Source: Paragordius varius (lineage: Eukaryota; Nematomorpha). From it: DNA of 64,000 bases. The notes below the pieces were generated by a model that had not been told where the DNA came from, made no database searches, and worked only from the letters and a program-made list of their open reading frames with translations. Both the position numbers and the translations under genes were made by a program. Positions 1 to 10,255 of the stretch are shown here, in pieces. The first letter of the stretch is position 1. Each line of letters opens with the position of its first letter. The DNA lies in contig OZ176059.1 of NCBI GenBank assembly GCA_964247055.1, positions 62,001-126,000 on the forward strand. The letters run 5' to 3'.

Positions 1-460
1 CTTTGATAATCCTGTTTTATGGCATAAAACTAACGTATCTGATAGGGTTAGTGAGACAGGACTCAAATACTCGTAAAAAATATCTTGGCTTGCATTTTAA
101 GTTTAAAACTATGGAAACTATACAAATTTATACTATAAATGTGAATGAATCTGTTAGAAAAACTACCTCTGTCAAAATAGCTTAACTAAAGAAGCGAGGA
201 GATTATCAACACTCAATAAAAATGATAAATTGCCAACAGAGCCATTAATAAGAGATTTATCGAACCTTATTTTCATCATATCTTATTGCATCTGTCAATT
301 GCCAAACGTAATAATGATAACAGCTCGCGAACAAATACAAAATCCTACACTAATTTTGGTTTCGGACACGTCTGTTCTAATGCTTCACACTATGATAGTA
401 TTTGTTTACATGTTTTGCGACAAAAATTTTCATAAATATTTCCCGCACTGTAAACTTTGA
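1..460. other. AT-rich stretch, content unresolved
   Basis: No splice-bounded exon, domain or terminal repeat can be recognised here. It lies directly upstream of a Ty3/gypsy 3' fragment on the same strand and may be an eroded continuation of that element, but no motif proves it. Confidence 0.3.
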
Positions 461-479
461 TATAAACTGGAATTTAACA

Positions 480-1240
480 AAATAAAATAAATATAGTATT
501 GCTTCTGAAATTTGATGTGATAACATTTAACATCAGTTCCTATCATCCATATTTGAACTGAATGGTGGAACGAGTGAGACATACCCTCAAAACACATTAT
601 CAGGTAGGAGATGACTGTGACTTTCAATCAAAAAATATATAACACCCTTTGGGGATACCGCATTAACATAAACAGTGCTACAAATACATGTCCCGCACAA
701 CTTTTATAAAACAAACTACGCCCCCAATCTAATCACATGCAAAAACAGACTTCTTAAACGATGTACAAGCGAATCACGAATACCATAAAAACGAAAAAGT
801 ATATATAAAAAATGAACTAGCGAATGGTTGGCGAGAAGGAATTGTAAATAAACGACTCGGGTTACTCTCATATAATACGAGATGGTAACAAATCATCGGA
901 AAACGCCGATCAACTGACACCAAGGGAAAGAGGTGAAAGAATGATGGGAAAGACAACTTCGTCCAAAGAAAACCATCATCGCACGACCTATGTGTCAGGT
1001 ACCCTACTGCCACGACCGAGACCCGACCTTACCTCGGCCCCAACTCTCGAAACCCATCATTGAGTTGCCATCCCAACAAACACCCATTATAGCACCTACC
1101 ACTGACACTCATACAGAACAGCGATACCCTACACGAATCCGACACCCACCACATAGATATCAAGGACAGGGAAAGAATTATGTTAAGTTAGATCATACTT
1201 TCGTGGACACAAACGCACCTATATAATTGCAAACAATTAT
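480..1240 (+). mobile_element. Ty3/gypsy fossil, 3' part of pol
   Basis: Fossil of an LTR retrotransposon. Near 530-600 a reading SSYHPYLN then MVERVRHTLKTHYQ matches the end of an integrase core, and a later stretch around 780-950 matches the same part of the other gypsy copies in this window (21.5-22.0 kb and 45.3-45.6 kb). The end reads RYPTRIRHPPHR, like the basic tail of the 22-kb copy. It is truncated, has several breaks and looks old. No LTR was found at its right end. Confidence 0.6.
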
Positions 1241-1331
1241 AACTCTTTGTGATACACCCAGTGAATGTTAATTGTAGCTTCAAGCAAAATAGTTAGTATA
1301 TAATTCAAGTTATGTTATATTGCACACATAT

Positions 1332-1395
1332 CAGTGGCGCTACGGGGAGCTAGGGGGAGCGATGCGGGGGGCCCAAGGCGAAACAGGGGCCCTTT
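1332..1395 (+). mobile_element. hAT terminus (CAGTGGCG type)
   Basis: CAGTGGCGCTACGGGGAG followed by a G-rich run and GGGCCC resembles the terminal inverted repeat of the hAT elements at 17.2 kb and 37.0 kb (CAGTGRCGWA then GGGCGCC). No matching right end was located, so this is either a half element or the left end of a decayed one reaching the transposase remnant near 2.9 kb. Confidence 0.45.
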
Positions 1396-1848
1396 TTTAT
1401 ATTTTATATTTAATTTGGGGCAAAATTTATTACCTTTTTTTATTTACAGATATGTAAGTAATGATTGCCTGATTGTAAGTATACAGGCAAAGAATAAAGA
1501 GAATAATTATTGATCGAAAGGAAGAAAAAGCGAAAAAATGCATTTATATCATTAATTCAATAAGCGGTTTTATTATGAGTTAACAATTAATAAACACCTT
1601 CAAATTCTCTCCAGTTAACACCTTAAAAAAGTTAAAATAGTTAAAAAATAAATAAATGGGTATAGATATTAACACCAAAAATTAAGTGAAGCTTATAAAT
1701 CTTCAAGCCCGAAATTATTTTTATCGGTTCATGTAGTTTTAATATTATTGAGTTAAAGGAAGAAAGAGTGAAAAATGCATTTTTTCACTATATTTTAAAT
1801 TTTAGCCATAATGATATTGTTTGTTCTTATATTAATTTCTGGCAGTTT

Positions 1849-2437
1849 TAACACTTGGATACAACACATTCATTTTAGTCCTTCGATTCAAATTGGGGTA
1901 GTTAAATACCCCAGGCCTGTTTAAAATTAAATTTTTTAAAGTATATGGAAGGAATTGATACCATTGCAAAATTTTGCACTTATATAACATTAATAAACCG
2001 AAATATATAAAAAGTTTTATTCAAAAATACTTGATATTACTTATTTAAAGCTAAAACCGAAACGTAAAAATTTTTTGACGTGACATGTGTGAAATTGTAA
2101 AATTAAAAAATAAACCAAAATAAACCCCTTTTTCTATTTCTATCAATGTTAAATTTAATTTATAAAAAAATTAGCTTTAATATTACCCTTAAAATTATAA
2201 ATGAAGACAATATTTTCCAACAAATTTATAAAATAATAATGGCGTCGAAAGAATTCGACATGAAACTTTTATTTCAAAACAAAATATTTAGATATTTTGG
2301 CATATTTATATAATTTTTATTAGGTTAGAAGCATAAATTTAAATTGGCACCGTTTCATTCAGTAGTTTTTTAAAAATCTTGACTCAAATTTAGTCTGGGA
2401 TATTTAGATACCCAATTTGAATCGAAGTGTTAATAGT
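1849..2437. repeat. MITE family B, copy 1
   Basis: Non-coding element with terminal inverted repeats. The left end carries CTTCGATTCAAATTGGGGTA and CCCCAGGCCTG; the right end is the reverse complement, finishing GGGTATCTAAATA-like and then AATTTGAATCGAAGTGTTA read on the plus strand. The same family recurs at 5.95, 8.48, 50.6 and 52.0 kb. A nonautonomous DNA transposon; the superfamily was not determined. Confidence 0.6.
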
Positions 2438-2829
2438 AAACAAAAAAGGAAGGGAATAGAAAAACATTCATCAATTCTCTAACATGTAATTTCAATTTAT
2501 TTATTTTGATTATACAATATGCAATTTAATGGAGGCTAACTCACATTAATGTTGGCCAACATATTACAGTAAGAGAAATAATAATTTTGTAAAAAATGTT
2601 TTTCATCAGGAATCTGAAATAAGTTTGAGGTATACGTCTTATCAATAAAATATAGTTGTTATGATATTATTAAGGTTTTAACCAATAAAAAATTCTCTAA
2701 GAAATATGAGCGAGATGAAGCTTCTATAATTAAAAAAAAATAAGTAAATTTGAATTATATTTTTTTGCCTATTATTTATCATAGATAAAGTCCATAAAGT
2801 CTTACAACATAATTAAATGATATAGACCT

Positions 2830-3090
2830 AAAAGAAAAAAATGCTCAATTTTAATACAAACTTATTAAAATATAAAAACTATATGACCGCAAAAAAAGAT
2901 GCCATGGAAATGGCAATAAAATGGGGCATTAAACATGTTTTAGTGATAATATAACACAGACATATTGATGAACATGCCGATGACCATAGATTTAATAATT
3001 AAGATGATAAGTTTCGAGTGAATGTTTTTAATAAAATTTTAGACATTGTAATTTTTTAGTTAAAAAAAAAGATTCGGCATTTTTTTAGAG
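2830..3090 (+). pseudogene. hAT transposase remnant
   Basis: A broken reading around 2880-3060 contains KKDAMEMAIKWGIKHVL and then DDKFRVNVFNKILDIVIF. The second motif resembles the part of ZMYM/DUF4371-type hAT transposases that reads KFRVEFFNVLLD. Stops interrupt the frame repeatedly, so it is a dead fragment. It may belong with the hAT-like terminus at 1332. Identification rests on one short motif. Confidence 0.4.
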
Positions 3091-4420
3091 TAGCGGATAT
3101 TTTTTTCTGCTTCCATCAAAGTTAACTTAAATGAGTGAAGTAGAAATTAATTCAGCTAAAATTAACTAATTAATTATGCAAACCATGGCTTTTTTAACTA
3201 TAGGTCGGGACCCTATTTGGGATCGCGCAGCAAAATTATGGGGTCACCAGTGATATAAATCAGGATGCTGTTAAGGTCGTAATTTATTATGAGCCATGTC
3301 CATAACAGTCGCTTATAAAAATAAATGGATTCCAACTACACAACTTTGTTATTAATAAAAATGGTTATCAACAGGACAAAGTTTAAAAAGATTATTGTTA
3401 TTTAAGACATGATCAAAATAACTGAACGAAAAAGTGAATTTATCAAAATGTGGCTATCTCTGTGTTATTTTTAAGTTTTGCGAAGAATAATCTTAACTTC
3501 TTCTAGGAAAAAATTGCGATATATTTACTTTAAACGATAAAATTATATCAGCATTTGAAACAGTAGGGTTGGAAAAAATTCCTTTGAAATGTTTTATTTT
3601 GTAATTGAGAAATTACACTGTACTATTATTGCAAAAACTATTGTAGATCACTTAAAGCGCTAGAAAAACAGTTCCGGACACAATTTATATTATACATTGA
3701 TTCACAATAAATGGTTTCAAAACCGTTTTGTATTGGTTTAAGTGAGAGCATCTGCCTCTTAAAGCTCAAGAGAAATTTACTAGGCTTTCGTGTGACTCAA
3801 AATTAAAAATACAATTTCAAAAAAGCCCTTGACTGAATTCTGAAACAGAACTAGAACTGAATTTCCCACAATCGCCGATATGGCGTTAAGTGCACTTCTG
3901 CCATTCAACATCACATATTTATATAATAACTTTCTCATCTTTAACACAATCCCAATATTCAGCGATAAAAAATGTTGAAAAGGTCTTACGTCCAGCACTT
4001 TCAAACTTTATACCAAGATATTTAATATTTAACACCCAACTACTTGGATATATTTAAGAGAATTAAGACGGTCAAAATCCACTTTTGTTTTTGAACTATA
4101 ATAAAAACATTTCTATAACATTTTGTGGAAATTTAGTTTTAGAATTTATATGTTTCAAAACGAATTTTAAATTATATATTTTCATATGCATATGTATATT
4201 GTTACCTAATAAATATATCATCAAAAATATTAAATTATTTTCTTTTATATTTGTTGGGATCGTTAAGCAATCATAAATGGGGTCGGGAATTACAAAAAGA
4301 AGCCCTGGTAAAAGATTTGAGTATTTTCCAATTCAAATAGTGTTTCTAATTACTTAAGGATGAGATCGCTTAAATTAAGAAAGCCGGGCAATTTGCAGAG
4401 CTATTAATTATTAAATACTC
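3091..4420. other. No gene seen
   Basis: AT-rich with only short, stop-broken readings. It may include the eroded 3' part of the hAT remnant on its left. No exon with plausible splice sites was found on either strand. Confidence 0.4.
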
Positions 4421-5448
4421 AACAGTTTCAGCCAGTTGTTTGGACCCACGGGTAACAAGGTAGGCGTTACAATCTCCAGCCACGTGCTTTTCCCAATTAA
4501 TTATATTTGTCCGGTAGCGTACACCATCATCACCTAATGGACATTCAAACTTGCTTGCGTTCGGGCATCATTACCATTCACTATATTAACTCGTCCGCGA
4601 CACCTGCCAAAATGACCTTGTCCTTTGCATCGGTAACACTCTTTGTTTGAAGCGAGACACCAGTTGATCGGATGCACGTACCCACATTTTCCACACTTCT
4701 TTTTTATTATCATCACCTGCTTGTCAGAACTCTGTTCAATCAAACAACTATCCGCCTTTTTGTACGCTATTGCCATTTCTACCACCATCTCCAACGTAAC
4801 AGGTTTTCCATCAAACATTGCATCTGGAATTTCATAAACAGATCTATTTCCAAGCTCTTGAGTTGTAACGCTCCAACAAACCCATCTCTGATTCTTAGTA
4901 TTGCATCTTGCCAAATAATCCCTCACTGATTCCTTGGCTTCATGCGAAGTTGCAAATATTTATAGCTTCTACCAAAGCCTCCCACCCCACTTCTAAGAGT
5001 ACGGGATAAATCTCTTCAACTTTGGAATATGGTATTGGCAGATTTAGGCCAATAACATTTTTTTTGTTTTATCATCTCCTTGAAATAATTTGACTTTTAA
5101 GATTCTATTTATATAATCGTCATGTAAACTAGCTGCGGGATCATATGCTTCGAGACTTAATTCCTTCATGCGCGAATGTAATGAGATAAAAATAATGTGG
5201 TGACTCAAGAAACAATTAAACAATAAAATTTATTGAGATAAATTAACTAAACTATAAAAAATTTGCGATGTTTATATACTTTTTGCGTATATAATATTTA
5301 CATGTTTAAAGGGTAAAATGACGTGTGCGTGTTAAATACAAAAGTGATACAATAGTTTAATTCAAATAGTCTATCAAAAATTTGTTCAAATCCAATATAT
5401 AAATATGCCTAGTCTAAGGTTAGCTAACTGATGTATTCAAATCTATCA
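4420..5448 (-). mobile_element. Ty3/gypsy fossil: 5' LTR and gag
   Basis: Minus-strand fossil of the same Ty3/gypsy family as the 19.4-kb copy. The LTR occupies about 5196-5448, beginning TGATAGATTTGAATACATCA and ending near CTTGAGTCACCACA when read on the minus strand. Next comes a gag region with a nucleocapsid zinc knuckle of the C-X2-C-X4-H-X4-C type (CYRCKGQGHFGRC) and, toward 4450-4530, the start of a protease-like region. It is truncated with a few breaks; no 3' LTR is attached. Confidence 0.8.
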
Positions 5449-5940
5449 CCTACCAAACGTTATAGCTATTTAAATTCTAAATTAGTATAGGCTCGCTAGT
5501 ATAAAAACTCAAGACAACATGTAGTAGAGCAGATTTGATATTAATAAGCCTTTCAAAGTTTAAATCAGTCGCTATCGTGCGATTTTATCTAAATGTAAAT
5601 GATTTTTTTATCTTTAAGTCTAGATAGACTAAGATATGCGTATTTTCATTGATGATGAAATGCTAAAACAAGTTAGAATTCTAAAAAACTATATTACTCA
5701 TTTTTTTTATAAAAGTAAACAAACATAATATATATAATATAATAGAGCAGAATGATATTTTACATTATTACTAGAAACAATCATTTTAAAACTTTTATTG
5801 ATAGATTAACAATGAAATATTTGCAATATAATATACAAACGTTTCATTACGAATATATTTTTATAATCAAAAAAGGGCTATTTTCGAATAATTAATAATT
5901 TTCATCTATTTAAACATAATTTAAAAGCAAAGTAAAATAT
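5449..5940. other. No gene seen
   Basis: Very AT-rich non-coding sequence without recognisable exons or terminal repeats. Confidence 0.4.
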
Positions 5941-5944
5941 TATC

Positions 5945-6100
5945 ACTTGGATAGGACACTAATTTCAATCCACACAACTGGGCTCTTAAGGAACCCCAGG
6001 CCTGTTTGAAACCCAATATTTATAAAACATGAAACAAATTGAAACCATTTCAAAAGTTTGCACGTATATATAAAGCCAGATTTTTTGAAAAGCGGGACAA
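5945..6100. repeat. MITE family B fragment
   Basis: Shares ACCCCAGGCCTGTTTGAAA and AAAAGTTTGCACGTATATA-like sequence with the left part of the family B MITEs at 1.85 and 8.5 kb. Only the left portion is present. Confidence 0.5.
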
Positions 6101-6197
6101 ATGTGAGAAAGGGGGCATGGGGGGTCCAACCAAAAATTTTTATACAAAAAATTTATTGTAATATTTATTTATTTTTGACACAAATACATTATAAATA

Positions 6198-6500
6198 TAC
6201 ACTGTGTGCAAAAAAATTTGAAAATTTTTTTTTCATGAGATAGCTTATGACCAGCGCATTCATTTGCCGCAAAATATTTGTTGACAACCTATTTTTAAAA
6301 TATTGAGAGAAAATCGAAATCGGGCAAAAAGTGAAAATTAAGGATAATTTAAAAACTAGTGATAAAATTTAAAATATTATGGTTTACTATCATTTTAGGA
6401 GACATTTTCAATATATAAATAGCCTAAAATCATATAGTTAGGGTTTCTATAAAATGTCAGCTCAAAAGATAGCGTTTTTCTTTCACTTAATAGACAAAAT
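6198..6500. repeat. Half of a long foldback element
   Basis: Starts ACTGTGTGCAAAAAAATTTG and continues for about 300 bp in close similarity to one arm of the foldback element at 54.72-55.46 kb (shared CATGAGATAGCTTATGAC and TAGTTAGGGTTTCTATAAAA). The opposite arm is missing here. Confidence 0.6.
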
Positions 6501-6659
6501 AAATATAATGAAACTATATTAAATAATCAACTAGTTTAAATCTCAAAAAAATTTGCCAAAATATCAAAACACGTTAAAGAAAATGGTCCAATTTGTAAAT
6601 TTGTCAATTTTAACTACGCAAGAAAAATATCGTGTTTCTACGTATGGACATGTATATAT

Positions 6660-6830
6660 TATTTAGGGAAAGTACCGTAAAAATTTAAATTATTCAGACA
6701 AAGTGTAGAAGCAAAAAGAATTATATTTAAAAAATAGGTGAACTTTTGTAACTTGTTAATATGAGTTCTGTGTTGAATGGTAAAGTATGTAACATGTAAA
6801 TTGGTAACACAATCCATGTATGGCTTCATA
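6660..6830. repeat. MITE family A fragment
   Basis: Carries a degenerate CAGACAAAGTGTAGAAGC left arm and the family's internal AAATTGGTAACACAATC motif. It is truncated. Confidence 0.4.
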
Positions 6831-7082
6831 AGCGATCATTGGAGAAGAAGTATAACTTCTAATCACAATGATAGGCTAAATATCCAAAATATATTGTTTA
6901 ATATATAGTTGCGTTTTCTGCCAATGTTAATTTTAATCGAAAAAGTATGATGAATTGTAAAAAATATCCTTAGGATTTTACATTTTCCCTGTATAATTTT
7001 TATCAATTTTACTGTTAAACAGAAATTATAAGCTTACATCAAATACTATGGGCGTTGGTGCGACAGCAGCAGCCAGTACTGC

Positions 7083-8296
7083 TTAAAAATTAAAGCTCGT
7101 GAAATTTGCCGGAACAGTAGTGTTCCTTGTTAAGGTTATAACCCCAGTATTAGCCGCCGCTCCTAAAGTAATTGCTGTTCCAATGGGATCTGTTGTACTT
7201 AACATAGCCATAGGCATAGCTAACGCGTAATTGACTCCTGTATAAATTTGAAAAAATATGTTACAATATACAGACAAATCATAAAAACCTAAAAACAAAT
7301 CTTCTTTGAGAGACAGACTTTTTAAATCCTTACTTTATCTTATATAAATTAATCCTTACATTAGTAAAAACGAAATTGATTGTGTTAGCAGTGATTAAGA
7401 ATTGAAATTATTCCGACAAAGCTTAAATTAATGACAAATATTTTTTTTAAAGACAACCATTCTTTTTAAACTGGATTTTTTAAATTTAGTTATTATTCTA
7501 AATAAAAAAGTATGAAACAGAGATGCAAATTGCTAACATCAACACGATATTATTTTTACGTTTTGTCCGTATAATTTAAATATTTACTTTGTTATTCAAA
7601 AACAATGTCTTATATTAAAACAATCACGTTAACAAAAAGAAAGCTGCCTTTTTAAAAATCATTTGCCTTTATGTTTTAAAATTTGTCGGTATAATTTGAT
7701 ATAATCATTGAAGTTTTGTTTCGCCCACCGAGGTTAACTACATTTATTCGTGTTTCCATATTTTACGCAGCAGCTAACATCGAGACAACTCGGAATTTAT
7801 TTAATTTGTGATTAGACCGAGGCAATGATTAAATAGGAAGCTAGATTATGGCTTTAAAATTTAAGTATGTTGGGGAAAAATTTAGCCATTTTAGAGTCGT
7901 GGTTGTAACACTGTAAATTAGTATAACCTAGAGGAAATATATAATTAGTCAAAAATATTATCATACTTTTTTACAAAATTTTATAGTGAAAAGGATCTGT
8001 TGAAAAATCCAAAAACAGTACATTTGATTTCATTGATATCTTATTTTTTTGATTCAAAAAAGTAGGCTAATTTTGCCCGTTGTTGATAAGATAACAACAA
8101 AATCACTTATATCTTCTGGTATAATCCAAAAAATATAAATTTCAAATGTTTTTTAAGGACAAATACATGGATGATGGTTGAAAAAAAATGTTTACGAATT
8201 GATTTCCACCAAATAAGGCGACACCCAATGTAAATTGACAGGGCGAGCCGGCACCTTTGTTAAATGTTAAAATTGCTGGCGTACTGGCACTAAATT
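7083..8296 (-). CDS. 3' exons of a secreted-protein gene
   Basis: Two minus-strand exons joined in phase 1. The first, 8210-8296, follows acceptor TTTATTTTAG and encodes FSASTPAILTFNKGAGSPC then QFTLGVALF; it ends at a G-GTGGAA donor. The second, 7083-7237, follows acceptor TTTATACAG and encodes VNYALAMPMAMLSTTD, a glycine/alanine-rich stretch, then an NTT sequon and a TAA. Composition is far from the AT-rich surroundings, so these are probably real exons. They lie downstream of, and on the same strand as, the gene at 10.3-12.2 kb and are most likely its 3' end, but the phase of 8296 does not join exon 10256 directly, so at least one exon is missing or they are a separate gene. Past the stop the frame stays open; see findings. 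I do not recognise the family. Confidence 0.55.
7389..7591. repeat. MITE family A copy
   Basis: Left arm from CAGTGATTAAGAATTGAAAT with a degraded TTCCGACAAAGC; right arm ACGTTTTGTCCGTATAATTT. The interior has the family's AAAGACAACCAT and TGAAACAGAGATG motifs. About 200 bp. Confidence 0.65.
7592..8209. other. Intron-like sequence, no gene seen
   Basis: AT-rich; upstream of the 7083-7237 exon and between it and the next exon, so probably intronic. It contains a stray family A half-motif near 7680 (TTTGTCGGTATAATTTGA). Confidence 0.4.
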
Positions 8297-8315
8297 CTAA
8301 AATAAATACATTATA

Positions 8316-9136
8316 AACTACAATTGTACGCTGACAAAACGTAAAAATTTAAAGACAAATATTTATTTCTAAAAGACGATTATTCTTTACAGTTTAATTT
8401 ATCCATTAAAAATTATTTAATTACAAAGTAAAATATATAATTTATTGAGACCAATTTTAAATTTATATTTTGCAATTTTACACTTAAATATAACACATTC
8501 TTTTTAGTCTTTCTATTTAAATTGGGGTAGTTGGCCACTTCAGGCCTGTTAAAATTAAATACTATAAAGAATATGAAGGAATCACAACCATGTGTATTTG
8601 CACTCTTATAACATTAATAAACCGAAATATATAAAAAATTTTAATTCAAATATACCTGATATTACTTATTTTCATTAGTAAAAATTTAGTCAACGTAATA
8701 TATGTGAATTGGCTAAATTGAAAAGTAATACTAAATAAACCACTTTTTCTATTTCTATCACGTTAGATTTAATTTAAATAAAAAGTTAGCAATACTTTAA
8801 ACGTTAGCAAATAATTAGGATATTTTGCAAAAATTTTGTAAAATAAAAATGGCGTCGAAATAGTTTGACATGGAACTTTTTTTCAAAACGAAATTTAATT
8901 TACATATTTTGGCTTTTATAATTTTTATTGGGAACAAGTATAAATTTAAATTGGGACCGTTTCCTTCAGTGGTTTTTTAAAAATAAATTTGATCAGAGGC
9001 ATTTAGATACCTCGATTTGAATCGAAAAATTAAACAAGGAGTTATATAAAATAATCAAGTTTTAAAGTATCATTGTCTTTATTTGTCTTTATATTCTTAC
9101 GTTTTGTCCGTATAAATTTGAATTTTTATTGTAAAT
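8316..9136. repeat. MITE A split by a nested MITE B
   Basis: The outer element is family A: left arm near 8319 (TACGCTGACAAAACGTAAAA) and right arm near 9100-9136 (TTACGTTTTGTCCGTATAAA then TTTTTATTGTAA). Between them, about 8484-9030, lies a family B MITE with left AAATTGGGGTAG and right GATTTGAATCG. Family B therefore jumped into a family A copy here. A second, partial family A copy follows at about 9137-9290. Confidence 0.6.
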
Positions 9137-9399
9137 TGAAATCGTACGGAAAAAATTTAAGATAAATACAATTATTTATTCCAATGATACTTTTTTTAAA
9201 ATTTTATTTTGCAAGCAAAGTATAAAAATGAGATGAATATTGGTAACCAAATTAATTATCTATTTTACAATTATAATTATATTGTTAAATAAATTATATA
9301 GTGATAATTTAGGTTTAATAAAGTTTTGGCTTTTTGTCTTAAGATTTCTAGATTGCTATTTTCCATTTTTAATGTAATTTATCACAAACTATCGGTAGA

Positions 9400-9596
9400 A
9401 CGAGAGAGCACACAAATCCAAAGAACTTTAATGGAAATTTAAATTTCACTAAGGTAATAACAAAAAAAATATTTTTTTCAAAACGCTGCACATTTTTAGC
9501 TAAATTATAAATATTATTGTTTTGAATTTTCTGTTAAAATGATATTAACTATCAGATGCAAAAAACCCGAGTGGCAGGGAAATTTGTTGTCTAGTA
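9400..9596. repeat. CACTA-like element, 3' end fragment
   Basis: The last ~60 bp (CCGAGTGGCAGGGAAATTTG then TTGTCTAGT) closely match the right end of the CACTA-like element at 42.86-43.98 kb. Only the 3' end is recognisable. Confidence 0.55.
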
Positions 9597-9599
9597 CAG

Positions 9600-10255
9600 A
9601 TGTAAAAGAAATATACTATTTAACTGCCGATGTAAAATCCTAATATTTAGCAGTTTTATATCTTTGATTATGAATTAATAAATGTATGTTTGAAAAATAT
9701 TCTTTTGCTAAAAATTTAAACTAAAATTGAATAGATCTATTTTATTGAACATGCAAAAACCCTGTTAAAAATTAAATTTTTTTTAATATAAGTGTTATCA
9801 CCTCAGGTCAAATTGTTTTTGCTAAATTTCTGACAACAAACAAATTTTTTATTGATAGACTGATTATAAAAACACTCTTTTTCTATACGCGAAAGTGTTG
9901 TTATGCTGCCATAAATATTAACTAAAGTATGCATTTTTCAAAAAAAAATTTTTATATCATCCATTATGTCAATTAGCAATTTTGCTTATAAAGGATATTA
10001 TAGGAGCCAATTTAAGTACTCAGCCATTAGTTTTTCATTTAAAAAATAGTAAATTGCTCAAGAATTCAAATTATTGCACATATATTTTTGATGTATTTTT
10101 TTATTGGTTAATTAATAATAAACTTCCTAATATATTCATATGTTAATCATTTATTATAATAGATATATTGGCCAAAATTTAAAAAAAACTACATTTTTTG
10201 ATAACTGAAAAGTGAAATCTAAACAAATAGGAATTTAACATTGAGCCAAATCTAC
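9600..10255. other. Intron-like sequence, no gene seen
   Basis: AT-rich sequence between the 3' exons and exon 10256-10378 of the minus-strand secreted-protein gene. I could not find the exon needed to link them in phase. Confidence 0.4.
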
